A DNA stretch of 64,000 nucleotides from the NCBI RefSeq assembly GCF_049331405.1, contig NZ_CP186274.1, positions 2,294,001-2,358,000 on the forward strand, given 5' to 3'. The notes beneath the pieces were generated by a model. It was not told the origin of the DNA and ran no database searches. It saw only the letters and a list, made by a program, of their open reading frames with translations. The DNA is from PoT sp049331405 (GTDB taxonomy: Bacteria; Planctomycetota; Planctomycetia; Isosphaerales; Isosphaeraceae). A program made the position numbers and the translations under genes. Below, piece by piece: positions 10,462 through 19,339 of the stretch; position 1 is the first letter of the stretch, and every line of letters begins with the position of its first letter.

Positions 10462-11427
10462 TCAAATAAGCCTCCGCCTCTGGCGTTGGGCCTCCATCGT
10501 AGGCAGCTTGACATTCCATGCGAGGCCAAGGCGGGCGAGCATCCAGATGACCCAGTAGCTCATGTCGATTTGCCACCATCTGAGCCCGTGTCGGGCGGAT
10601 GTCGGGAAGGCGTGATGCGTATTGTGCCATCCCTCGCCCATCGCCAGGACGCCGAACACGACGTTATTCCGGCTCTCGTCATTGCTCCGATAGGGCCGCA
10701 TGCCCCACAGATGGCACGCCGAATTGACGCTCCACGTCACGTGATGGACGAGGAAAATGCGGACCAACCCGCCCCAGATCAGCCCGGTCCAGAAGCCCGA
10801 CCACGTGCCCGTCAATAGGCCGCCAAGGCTGGCCGGGATCGCCAATCCGAGTATGATCCAGGCAGGGAATAGGACGCTCGCCGCGCGAAGGGTGGGGCTT
10901 CGGCTCAGGTCCTGCACATAGCGATCGAGTCCCGGCGGCTCGGGATCGAACATCCAGCCGATGTGGGCGTGCCAGAGGCCACGGAAGACTCCAAGGATTC
11001 CCTTATCGGGGCCGTGGGGGGAATGAGGGTCTTCCGCGGTATCGGCGTGCTGGTGATGGCGGCGATGCATGGCCGCCCATTTCAGTAGGGGCCCTTGCAC
11101 GGCCATCGAACCGAGGACGGCCAAGACGAATTTCACCACCATATTCGTCTCGAATGAACGATGGACGAACAATCGATGATAACCGACCGTGATGCCAAGG
11201 ACGGTCAAGGCATACAAACTCAGCAAGAGCCCGAGATCCGTCCAGCGAAATCCCCAGCCCCAGACCATGGCCGGGGCGGCCATCACGCCAAGCAAGGGGA
11301 CGAGGATGACCATGAGCACCGTCAAACGCACCGCCAGCGAAATCTGCTCGGGCGGTGCGCTCGCGGTTGGAAGTTCAGCGTCGGGATTGGCGACCGGGAA
11401 TTCTGTCGTCTCGATCGGCTCGCTCAT
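10462..11427 (-). CDS. Acyl-CoA/acyl-lipid delta-9 type fatty acid desaturase
   Basis: A 321-residue membrane di-iron desaturase that would introduce a cis double bond into acyl chains. The three histidine clusters of the family are visible: HRLFVH (residues 84-89), HRRHH (121-125) and HNTHH near residue 260. Hydrophobic segments lie at about 31-58, 63-80 and 98-112, with another pair near 180-215, giving the usual four-helix topology with the His boxes on the cytosolic side. The start is the ATG at 11427 because AGGAG sits 8 nt upstream; an in-frame TTG at 11442 would include the ribosome site in the coding region. It stands alone on the minus strand, which suggests regulation from its own promoter. 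Confidence 0.92.
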   Translation of the reverse strand: MSEPIETTEFPVANPDAELPTASAPPEQISLAVRLTVLMVILVPLLGVMAAPAMVWGWGFRWTDLGLLLSLYALTVLGITVGYHRLFVHRSFETNMVVKFVLAVLGSMAVQGPLLKWAAMHRRHHQHADTAEDPHSPHGPDKGILGVFRGLWHAHIGWMFDPEPPGLDRYVQDLSRSPTLRAASVLFPAWIILGLAIPASLGGLLTGTWSGFWTGLIWGGLVRIFLVHHVTWSVNSACHLWGMRPYRSNDESRNNVVFGVLAMGEGWHNTHHAFPTSARHGLRWWQIDMSYWVIWMLARLGLAWNVKLPTMEAQRQRRRLI

Positions 11428-11776
11428 GCCGATGCTCCTCAAACTGATGGCGTGCCGATGCCGGAAGGACTAGGCGACCTTCGCCTTGGCACGACTCCAT
11501 AAATTCATGATTATCAAAATACACGCAAAATCCAAGCCGGATGCACAGCCCGACCGCCGATTTAGCCGAAAGCATAAATAGAGGCCGCCGACGTAAGGCT
11601 CGTGGTCATAAGACGTGTGGGGGATCAGATTCATTTCCTCGTGAACGCGTTTGCCGAAGGACGAGTTAGATCCAACAGGCCCCGATGACTTCAACTGGCC
11701 GTTGAGCCCTGGTCCCCGGCTGTGCGAACTGATAGCGAGGTTTCGCGTGGGTCGGACCGCCGACCTGGGCCTTGAT
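11428..11776. other. Intergenic region upstream of the desaturase
   Basis: The first 200 nt are AT-richer than the surroundings and probably hold the minus-strand promoter of the desaturase. I see no convincing gene or family match. Confidence 0.4.
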
Positions 11777-11935
11777 CTAGTTCTTATCGGTCGAACCTCC
11801 CTCGAACCGCGAGAGGGCCGGGCCTATCTCGTCGAGCGGCAGCGCGTAATCGAAGCAACCCGTCTCGTTGGCGACCTTGGGCATGCTCGAGGCCTGGGTG
11901 GTCTCCGGTTCCTGCACGATCACCTTAACGCTCAT
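11777..11935 (-). pseudogene. CheB-type methylesterase, C-terminal fragment
   Basis: A 52-codon minus-strand frame reads VKVIVQEPETTQASSMPKV, then ETGCFDYALPLDEIGPAL. This matches the conserved C-terminal part of CheB methylesterases (VQDP..A..P.MP..A...G..D..LPL.EI). The catalytic Ser/His/Asp region and the receiver domain are absent, so this is a relic. It lies next to a broken hybrid kinase, consistent with a decayed CheB/CheR/kinase signalling locus. Confidence 0.65.
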
Positions 11936-12001
11936 GCGGTGGACGACCCTGTCCGATCCCCGTCGTGCTGGCCCGCGAACATCCCGGGCCCATCAACGGC
12001 T

Positions 12002-12045
12002 GGCCCGTGGTCCGGCCGTCGCCCGCGACGGCCGGACCACGGGCC
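12002..12045. repeat. Perfect 20-bp inverted repeat with 4-nt loop
   Basis: Arms at 12002-12021 and 12026-12045 are exact reverse complements, separated by CCCG. The stem is very GC-rich and has no T-tract on either strand, so it is not a typical intrinsic terminator. It lies between the CheB fragment and the broken kinase. Confidence 0.8.
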
Positions 12046-12159
12046 TGATCCAACTCGCGGACAAATACGAGGGTGATTTCACCGTCACGAACGACGACAT
12101 TCTCACGCAGCCCGCCCGGCTCGCCTCTATCGCCAATAGAGAACGTGTCGCACCATCAG

Positions 12160-13158
12160 GAGCTCAAGAGCAACGACGCGAGGAAGTACCAATTCCTCGC
12201 GTTGCTCGCCCACGAGATGGTCCGGCATTTAACCCTCCTCATCGACGAGCTGCTCAACGTCTCCAGGCTCGCTCAGGATAAGATCGAGTTGAGGGGATCG
12301 GAGGTCATCCTCGACGACATGTGCGCCCGGGCCATCACACCGGCTCGATCGCAGGTTGAAGAGAAACAACATGAGTTGACCGTCTCGTTGCCCAAACGCC
12401 CCGTCAACTTCTCCGCCGACGCCACCTGCGTCGAGCAGATTCTGAGCAACCTCCTCACGAACGTCGCCAACTATTCGGAGACTGGGAAGTCCATACGGCT
12501 CTCTACCGAAATCGTCGGCGAGGAGATCGTCTTCCGGGTACGCGACCAGGGCTTTGGGATCACGGAGGAGATGCTGCCGAAGAGCATCGGCTTGTTACGC
12601 AGGTCGACGCGACAGTCCATCGTGCCCGCGACGGCCTGGGCATCGGGCTCTCGCTGGTGCGTATCCTCGCCGAGATGCGAGGGACGGCATCGCGGCGATC
12701 AGCGGCGGGAGGGACGCGGGCTCGGAGTTCACCCGCCGCCTGCCGATCCTGCGGGCCGAAGGGCGTTCCCCTGCACGAAGAGGCCCGGGAGCCGGAAGAA
12801 GGCATGTATGGGGACGAGTGCTCGTCGTTGGCGACAATGCGGAAACGGCGAGGCTGATCGCCAGGCTCTTCGAATGCTCAGGTGTTTCGAGGTGGCGATC
12901 GCCCACGACGGGCGGGAAAGCATCGAGCTCGCCCGTGAATTCAATCCGCAAGTGATCCTGCTGGACCTCGGACTGCCCGGGATGAACGGCTATGAGGTAG
13001 CCGCGTCGCTGCGCCAGGATGACCGGTGCAAGTCGGCCATCCTCGCCATCTGGGGCTATGGCGACGAGGGAGCCCGGGAAAGAGCGAGGGGCGCGGGCTT
13101 CGGCCACCACCAAGCCCTTCGACTTCCGAAAGTTGCCATCAATCATCTTCGGAGGTAG
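12160..13158 (+). pseudogene. Hybrid sensor histidine kinase/response regulator, degenerate
   Basis: From about 12160 the plus strand encodes ARKYQFLALLAHE, then jumps directly to MVRHLTLLIDELLNVSRLAQDKIEL. In the family the phospho-acceptor segment (HELRNPL...) lies between these, so an internal deletion has removed part of the HisKA domain just after the His. The ATPase domain follows (EQILSNLLTN, VRDQGFGITEEMLP) and then breaks into other frames (GLGIGLSLVRILAEM). A receiver domain is also spread over two frames (RVLVVGDNAETARLIA; then VILLDLGLPGMNGYEVAASLRQD). At least three frame changes and the H-box deletion make a working kinase unlikely. Confidence 0.75.
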
Positions 13159-13365
13159 AGATTAATTGAATCTCGGGCGCGGAGTGGATTGTGAGCCAGG
13201 ACCTCGAGTTCTTCCGCATGCGACGTCAGCGGCCTAAGATGTGCAATACAAAATAATGGCAATGTACCACGCATTCCAACCCGACGGACCTCAGGCATTA
13301 CGTTGCCTGCACGCCGGACTTTGGCCTGCCTGGCCGGCGTAATCCTGAAGCCCTCGGGAGTCTCC

Positions 13366-13782
13366 ATGCAAGATTTCATAGACCTCATCGCAAAGACGGC
13401 CACTCGGCTCGGCCGCGGCAGCCTCAGGATCTTGATCGCGGAGGACTACTCCGACCTGGCCCGGATCATGGTCATGTACCTGAAGCACATGGGGTTCGAT
13501 GTGCAGTCGGTTGCGACGGGCCCCCAGGTCCTGCCCAAGGTCCGGAGATTCCTCCCCCACCTCGTGCTGCTGGACATCGGGCTCCCCGGGATGAGCGGCT
13601 ACGAGGTGGCGGCCGCGATCCGGGCCGATCCCACGCTCGCCAGGACCGCGATCATCGCGATCTCGGCCTATGACCTCGAGACCGGCACGGAGCCATACCT
13701 TGCAGCCCGCTTCAACCACTACTGCACCAAGCCCGTCAACCTCGACAACCTCGTCCCGATGATGCTGTCCTGCTGGAACTGA
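13366..13782 (+). CDS. Stand-alone CheY-like response regulator receiver protein
   Basis: A 138-residue single receiver domain. The acidic pair (E26, D27), phospho-acceptor D70 in LLDIGLPGMSGYEVA, the switch Ser at position 100 and conserved K122 are all present, so it should accept phosphate from a kinase and pass it on by protein contact, since it has no output domain. The ATG at 13366 has GGGAG 5 nt upstream and is preferred over an in-frame TTG at 13303. Its receiver is closely related to the receiver of the broken kinase just upstream (LLDxGLPGMxGYEVA), so both may stem from one locus; its present kinase partner is unknown. Confidence 0.88.
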   Translation: MQDFIDLIAKTATRLGRGSLRILIAEDYSDLARIMVMYLKHMGFDVQSVATGPQVLPKVRRFLPHLVLLDIGLPGMSGYEVAAAIRADPTLARTAIIAISAYDLETGTEPYLAARFNHYCTKPVNLDNLVPMMLSCWN

Positions 13783-14643
13783 GAAGGACACCGAGTCAGG
13801 CTTGCCACCACGATCTACCCGCCCACCAAGGCACGAATACTTCGCCACCTTAAGAATAAGCATTTAACTACCTGCCGAACTCTTCCCGAGGCGGCCTATG
13901 CCTCATGTGCGAGTCGACCGAGAGGCTGTGGCCGGGCGATTCATCCGTTCGTTTTCAAATGTGCTGCGGTTGCACGCCGTTGCGAATCGCCCTGGCTCGC
14001 CCCGATTCCATAGCGGGGGACGTTTATCCCAATTCTTATCCTCCGGACCGATCCTCGAGGTTGATGCGTGCCGCTTGCCTCGTTGACGGAGGCCAGCGAC
14101 TCTTTCACCTTCATCTGCAATGTCAGGTACCTTTCGCCTGACCTCGCCGGAATAGGAGAAGTAGAGGAGACGAACTCGTCTTCATCAGTTCGGCGATGCC
14201 CTGGTACGCCAAGGGCAATCCGCCGATCGATGCTTACCGCCCTTGGTCGCATCGTCGAGGAGGTCGAGCTGCGGGAGATCGCCCGCACTCAGGTAGATCG
14301 GCTGGCCGTCTCATCCGACAATGTGCAGACTTGTCGAGTAATACAACTCGAGCCTACCGGCACAAACCTCGAAAGAGAGAGCTACCCCAAATGCGTAGCA
14401 CACTCCCGGCCGGTAATCGGCCCGCGAAAATCTTCAAGATGTGGGGAGCCGGTGTGGTCCACTCCGGATAGGGGATTCGCTAGTTGGCCCCTTCGGCGAT
14501 GGGGTCAAGCCTGGGCGATGGACTCGAGGGCCGGAGTCCACGGACACTTCGAATACATTCGCGCGGCCCCGCACGGCGATATGGCGAACGGCATCACGAG
14601 CGGGGACGCAAAAGCTACCGAGGAGGCATCGAGATGTAGACAT
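13783..14643. other. Long region without a convincing gene
   Basis: Plus-strand frames are open in places. Between about 14160 and 14400 two frames read like pieces of one protein (AMPWYAKGNPPIDAYRPW, then EVELREIARTQVDRLAVSSDNVQ), suggesting a frameshifted relic that I cannot name. Nothing else is supported. Confidence 0.35.
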
Positions 14644-14994
14644 TTAGCACTCTTCGCGGTAGTCGACCAGCCTCCGCCTCTCTTCTTCGACGTAGTGTCG
14701 GACCAGGCCGAGCAACTCCTCGGCGGAGGCCGCATCGACGATCGCGACCTGCCGCTCGGCGCATGGGGTTCCGCTTGGATTGTAAGTGACCCGGAACGCC
14801 TCATCACGTTCCGCCGCACCGATGACGATGGCGAAGAAAGGCCGCTTCTCGTCGCCCGCATGCCTCTCGCTTCGAATCCTCAGGGTGACGTCCTGGCCTT
14901 CTGCCTTCAGAGCGAGTCCGATGCCGGCCTCCTCCTTCAAGCTATCCCTCAGCGTGGAGAACAGGTCGAGGAAAACCGCTTCGGTCCGATCCAT
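14644..14994 (-). CDS. Hypothetical protein
   Basis: A 116-residue acidic/basic mixed protein beginning MDRTEAVFLDLFSTLRDSLKEEAGI and ending VRHYVEEERRRLVDYREEC. The ATG at 14994 is preceded by a GAAGGG-like site about 11 nt upstream; the longer frame to 15120 adds only Ala/Arg-rich sequence typical of a non-coding extension. No signal peptide or membrane segment is visible and I do not recognise the family. It is isolated on the minus strand. Confidence 0.55.
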   Translation of the reverse strand: MDRTEAVFLDLFSTLRDSLKEEAGIGLALKAEGQDVTLRIRSERHAGDEKRPFFAIVIGAAERDEAFRVTYNPSGTPCAERQVAIVDAASAEELLGLVRHYVEEERRRLVDYREEC

Positions 14995-15425
14995 GATTTT
15001 ACATCCCTTCGGCCTCGCCCCGCAGGATGGGCGGCGACGAACGGCCAGCGTCCCCATCGCTTCGACGGCGATTCGTCCGCCGAGTGCAGGCTGGGCCACA
15101 CTGACTGGCGCAGCCCCCATCCCTGTGTCCGACGCGGCTTGACGTCATTCTATCCGCTATCCGGCCCGCGGAGGAGAGGAAGCATTCGCGATGGCCGAAA
15201 CGAAATATTAGAGAAGAATAACGAGATTTCCCTGTTAATTTTTTCAAATGTTTGTTATCTTCCAATCGGTTGGTCTGACGAACGAGCAGCATCGCCGGTT
15301 CTCCCGAACCTGTCGCCGCTACCCTCCCTCGCCTCTCCCGCCCGATGGGCTCACTACGAGCCCTCCTTTCTCCTCGACCCGGGAAGAATCATGCGGGACG
15401 CCGCCATTTCGCTGCGGAGCTGAAT
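14995..15425. promoter_or_regulatory. Promoter-bearing intergenic region upstream of the RRM gene
   Basis: An AT-rich island around 15200-15265 (runs of T and A in a GC-rich surrounding) lies upstream of the RRM gene. It is the likely place for its promoter and a structured leader. No individual -35/-10 pair is clear enough to call. Confidence 0.35.
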
Positions 15426-15779
15426 TTGTCCAAGAAGCTGTACGTCGGGAATCTCACTTACAACGTCAACGAGTCCGACCTCGAGGCGATGTTCACCCCA
15501 TTCGGGATGGTCCAGAGTGCCCAGGTCATCGTGGATCGGGACACCAACCGCTCGAAGGGCTTCGCCTTCGTGGAGATGTGCTCGGATGCCGAGGCCCAGG
15601 CAGCCATCCAGGCCCTCAATGGCCGTGATCATGATGGCCGGAACCTGACGGTCAACGAGGCCAAGCCCCGTGAAAGCCGCCCAGGCGGTGGGTCCGGCGG
15701 CGACAGGCGTAGCGGCGGCTATGGCGGCGACCGTCGTAGCGGTGGATACGGTGGCGGTGGCGGTGGCGGACGTTATTGA
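15426..15779 (+). CDS. RRM-type RNA-binding protein with Gly-rich tail
   Basis: A 117-residue protein with one RNA recognition motif: RNP2 as KLYVGNL at the N-terminus and RNP1 as KGFAFVEM around residues 41-48. It is followed by an Arg/Gly/Tyr-rich tail with a repeated GDRRSGGYG motif. Bacterial proteins of this shape (cyanobacteria, planctomycetes) bind single-stranded RNA and are often cold-responsive. A TTG start at 15426 is chosen because it gives the usual family N-terminus ([M]SKKLYVGNL) and has GGAG 6 nt upstream; the longer frame to 15345 adds unrelated residues. Regulation is probably through the AT-rich leader upstream. Confidence 0.88.
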   Translation: MSKKLYVGNLTYNVNESDLEAMFTPFGMVQSAQVIVDRDTNRSKGFAFVEMCSDAEAQAAIQALNGRDHDGRNLTVNEAKPRESRPGGGSGGDRRSGGYGGDRRSGGYGGGGGGGRY

Positions 15780-16053
15780 TCGCGGCGGCATCCGGTGGTG
15801 CTAACCGACCCCGCGGGGAGCCTCGACTTGGCCCTCTGCGGGACACCACCACGGGGGGCCTACGCCGTCGATCTCGTCGACCTGGGATCATACCTTGTCC
15901 CGGTGATGGTCGCGGCGCCCCCTATCATCCCATCCCATCCCATCCCAAGCCGAGGCGGTCGCCGCTCGACTGCCGTCGGGCCATCCCACGGCCGCCGACT
16001 CATGCTCGGCGTCGGATCATACCCGGCGGGATTCCACCATTGGGAATATAATA

Positions 16054-16392
16054 ATGCATATCTACCCGGTTGACGAGCGGCGGATCTCGGAAATCGAGCG
16101 AGGGCGCAGTTGCGAGGCGGTCGTCCCTTTACCCTCCGGCGGGTCGCTCCTGATCGGGGATACCGTCCTGTTCGCCCTCTCGTCGTCTCGATCCGGGCTG
16201 GATCCGACCTACGTCAAGGGGGGGGACTCTATTGTCGTCTCGATCACCGGGGTCACTGACCTCGGGGCCATCGACCCCGCCACCGGCCGGGCATTGATAC
16301 AACTCACCTGGAAACCGCTCGGCCAGGAGGAGTCGTCGGCTTCCACGCTCGGTCGAGCCCGGAAGCCGAATCGCACTCATGATGGTACCTGA
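16054..16392 (+). CDS. Small hypothetical protein
   Basis: A 112-residue frame beginning MHIYPVDERRISEIERG. The core (GDTVLFALSS, GGDSIVVSITGVTDLG, TGRALIQLTWKPLG) looks like a small beta-rich domain, loosely like an ASCH/PUA-type barrel, but I cannot confirm this. The upstream TATAATA-like stretch could be a -10 box directly before the ATG, or simply an AT-rich leader. The tail after residue 95 is basic and low in complexity. Function unknown. Confidence 0.5.
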   Translation: MHIYPVDERRISEIERGRSCEAVVPLPSGGSLLIGDTVLFALSSSRSGLDPTYVKGGDSIVVSITGVTDLGAIDPATGRALIQLTWKPLGQEESSASTLGRARKPNRTHDGT

Positions 16393-16988
16393 CCGGGCCA
16401 ACTTGCAGCTCGGCTTTTCCAGAGAATCACGGCTTACGCGAGGGTCGCGGCGCTCACCGGCCATAATCGATGGAAGCGGCGCGTCTTACCGAGGCGCGAC
16501 GCCGATTGCGGGATGTCCTGCGAATCGGATTATCCGAGAGTGCCACTTGAGTCGCGATGCAATGGCCGGACCCCGATTCCGATCCACCGGCGAATGGCCT
16601 GCCTGCTGATTCTGCCGGCACTACCGCAGCATCGCGGGACATCTGCTGGGGCGGGTGATTCCGGCCCATGTAGGCGCACTTCAACTTCATCCACGGCAAG
16701 TCGTCGGATCCACCAGCAAGCGTATTACGCATTTCATTGCCACCCGATCCGATGATGGTGGTCGAGCCGGTAGAGGCCCGCGACCTGACCCATCAATGAC
16801 CCCGCGTACGCCGCGGGATTCCCTCGCACCCGCATTGCTCCCCGCAAGACGGCCGCCAGGCCGTTGGGTAGCGAGACCACTCGCAAGGCCCTGACGATAT
16901 CGTCCTCGGCCTCAATCAGGGCCGCCCGGATGGCGGCTGAGTCGCCGGCCCACGGCGAGATAACAGGCGGCGGGTTTACCTCCGATGG
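16393..16988. other. No supported gene
   Basis: Short frames exist on both strands, but none shows a family signature or a credible ribosome binding site. I see no repeats or RNA signatures here. Confidence 0.4.
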
Positions 16989-17249
16989 CTACAGGCGTCG
17001 CCAGTGGAAGGGAGCCGCGTGGGTCCAGGGTATCGTCTCCCCGAAACGCGAGCAGACGGTGATCCGGTCCTCGTCGATGACCAGTGCCAGATCCAACAGG
17101 CCGGAAGTCAGATCCGCCACCTGCGAGGCCGATACACCGCTGACGAAGAGATCCAGGCAGTGCTCCCCCTCGTCGAAGGAGTAGATGGTGCCGGGAGACC
17201 ACCGGGCCTGGCCCGCAGTATGAGGATATCCTACCCTGAGTTGCGTCAC
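16989..17249 (-). CDS. Small hypothetical protein
   Basis: An 86-residue protein from a GTG at 17249 with GGGAGG about 9 nt upstream (an in-frame ATG at 17297 is the alternative). The sequence reads as a compact alpha/beta domain: TIYSFDEGEHCLDLFVSGVS, LALVIDEDRITVCSRFGETIPW. Ending in PFHWRRL, it resembles short conserved planctomycete proteins of unknown function. No membrane segment. Its AT-rich upstream region (17300-17400) is shared, divergently, with the DUF3467 gene. Confidence 0.5.
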   Translation of the reverse strand: MTQLRVGYPHTAGQARWSPGTIYSFDEGEHCLDLFVSGVSASQVADLTSGLLDLALVIDEDRITVCSRFGETIPWTHAAPFHWRRL

Positions 17250-17529
17250 GCACCATGACCTCCCGTCGAGACCATCACAAATCACATCCAGTATCATACT
17301 ATAATCATTTTTATAGTATCAACATTATAAAAACGTCCTACAAAAGCTTTCCTTCAAAAATTCCAAAATTTTTGTTCTCCCTATATCTTTGTCTCACGAA
17401 TGTGTATCCTGGCCCGAGGCCCTATGGAATCGCGGCCCGGATCCGCCACGCGTGCTGACCGGCGTCGAGTGGCCCGATTAAACTCGCCCTTCTCGAGGTT
17501 CTCCTGTCAAGCAAGGCGAAAGGATCCAC

Positions 17530-17892
17530 ATGCGAGACATCCGGTCGGCCGGAGATCGTCCCCTCTCGACGAACCCGACACCGCCGCAGATTCGACCCCC
17601 CACTGAGGGGGTCGTCATCGACGACTCGGGGGCACAACCCACTTACAGCAACTTCTGCCGGGTCATCGCCACCGCGGAAGAGGCACTCTTCGACTTCGCC
17701 CTGAATCCCCAGCTTGTCACGACGAGTGCTCGGACCATCACGTCGGACCTCCGCATCGTCACGACCTTCTATACGGCCAAGCGTCTCATGGTGGCCCTGG
17801 CCGCGACGATCCAGCATTACGAGCAATCCTTCGGCACCATCGAGGTCGACATCGGGAGACGCGTCGAGCCCAAGCATCCCTTCGAGCAATGA
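17530..17892 (+). CDS. DUF3467-family protein
   Basis: A 120-residue protein whose core (YSNFCRVIATAEEALFDFALNPQ, a stretch with YTAKRLMVALAATIQHYEQSFG, then IEVDIGRRV) matches the DUF3467 pattern of a small alpha/beta protein. The biochemical role of the family is not established. The start is supported by AAAGGA 5 nt upstream of the ATG. The first 30 residues are Pro/Thr-rich and probably disordered. No operon partner is apparent. Confidence 0.75.
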   Translation: MRDIRSAGDRPLSTNPTPPQIRPPTEGVVIDDSGAQPTYSNFCRVIATAEEALFDFALNPQLVTTSARTITSDLRIVTTFYTAKRLMVALAATIQHYEQSFGTIEVDIGRRVEPKHPFEQ

Positions 17893-18119
17893 ATTCCCAA
17901 TTGTTGAGCGGCCGGCTTCCGGCCCGAGGGTCAGGCCGGGGTGGCGGCCCTCGCCATCTCGTCCTACGTCCGAGCGCGGTTCAAGGCTCGTGGTGCAAGA
18001 GGCGGCATCCACCACGAGCCTGGGCGTGAGAGCAATGCCCAGGGCCTTGATCCCGGACAGTGATCGGGATCTCCTCCCCCACGGGCTGTCGCGGGGGAGG
18101 ACCGACCTGCGCCAGTTGT

Positions 18120-18935
18120 TCAGGCATGCGACGGGCGCGTTTCGCGGCGGCGGACGCCGAGTATCGGGACGGGCTGGAGCACCTCGCCCGAACCGACGAG
18201 GGATCCGAAGATCACCGCCGCCATGGAGGTGAAGACCCCGAGCAAGGTCCACCAGGTGGCCCGCCGGGTCCCTTCCACCATATTGGTGCCGGCCTGCTGG
18301 ACGTCGGGGCGGCTGGCGATATCACGCGCCACATCGGGCGCAGCGGCCGGGTCATCGATGACTCTCCCGATGGATCTCTTGAATTCGGCCTGGGCCGTCC
18401 GAGCCTGCTCGTCGCTCAGGCCGGCCTTCTTCAAATCGGCGACGAATCGCTCGCCGCCGAGCTCCGTGTCATATCGACGGCGGAGTTGCTCGACGATGCC
18501 GCGGGCGGCCGGAGCGTCCGCACCGTCGGCCTCCGCGAATGCGGAGTAAGCCCCCGAAGAAAGGCCGAGCATGGCGCCGAAGCCCGTACGGATTCCCGTG
18601 TTGAACAGCCAGATGAGACCGAGGAAGAGCGTCCCCCAGAGGATGACGCCGTAGAGGATGGATTCCAGCTTGCTCTCGCCGACCGCGAGGCGACTGGTGG
18701 ACCACCCGCCCAGGAACATCGCCAGCAGCAGCGTGACGATCGAGTAGACCGCGGCCCCGGCGCCGAGATGGGCGGTCGCGCCCCGAACGGCGATCTCGAG
18801 CCCGAGAGCGACCCCGAGGAGGGTCAGGAGGAAATAGACAGCCGTGGCGATCATGGCTCCGGCGGCGATCGCGGGCCAACTCACACGGCTGCGGACGGCC
18901 AGCAAGTCGCTGGCCTTGGGATAGGATGTTTCCAT
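18120..18935 (-). CDS. Multi-pass membrane protein of unknown function
   Basis: A 271-residue inner-membrane protein. Hydrophobic segments lie at about residues 16-41 (WPAIAAGAMIATAVYFLLTLLG), 55-75, 83-106 and 225-245 (WWTLLGVFTSMAAVIFGSL). A long soluble loop of roughly 110 residues between helices 3 and 4 is charged (QLRRRYDTELGGERF, QARTAQAEFKRSIG). The ATG at 18935 follows GGGGAG, about 7 nt upstream, and is preferred over the longer frame to 19016. I recognise the general type (conserved membrane proteins of alphaproteobacteria and planctomycetes) but no function. Confidence 0.7.
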   Translation of the reverse strand: METSYPKASDLLAVRSRVSWPAIAAGAMIATAVYFLLTLLGVALGLEIAVRGATAHLGAGAAVYSIVTLLLAMFLGGWSTSRLAVGESKLESILYGVILWGTLFLGLIWLFNTGIRTGFGAMLGLSSGAYSAFAEADGADAPAARGIVEQLRRRYDTELGGERFVADLKKAGLSDEQARTAQAEFKRSIGRVIDDPAAAPDVARDIASRPDVQQAGTNMVEGTRRATWWTLLGVFTSMAAVIFGSLVGSGEVLQPVPILGVRRRETRPSHA

Positions 18936-19339
18936 GGCGTTTCTCCCCATCAGTAGAGGCGACGTCCTCGGCGACGCGTCTCCATGGACGCTCGCTTCGA
19001 TTCCGCCCGGCCTCAATGGTCTTGGATCAGGATGCGTGACGCGTCGCCCGGACGGACGACGGGCTCGAACAACGAGGGCGAGTCAGCGGGAGACCTGCCC
19101 CGCGACCCTTGCCTTCGAGAGAGTGGCCGAGGCCGGAGTATTCTCAAGCAAAGATCACGCCGGGAATCCACTGGGCCCACGATTCCGGCGAATACACAGA
19201 ATTATTCTAGTGGAAAGATCACGATTTTATTTAAAAACAATTATTTGATTTACCCTATTTTCATAATGAGGCTTCTTTGATTGGCTCATGCCGGCTAATA
19301 GCCCCCACCACTTACCCCGCATGAGCCGATCCCCGACAT
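18936..19339. other. Intergenic region with AT-rich island
   Basis: Bases 19190-19280 are strikingly AT-rich compared with the surroundings, and probably hold the promoter for the genes at 19340-21503. No gene is supported here. Confidence 0.35.

Noticed and set aside
14068..15423. 451-codon plus-strand frame
   Set aside because: It overlaps a better minus-strand gene (14644-14994), changes character along its length and has no ribosome site; only short parts look protein-like.
15920..15950. Short CCATC tandem repeat
   Set aside because: Only about four units; a simple-sequence stretch without evident role.
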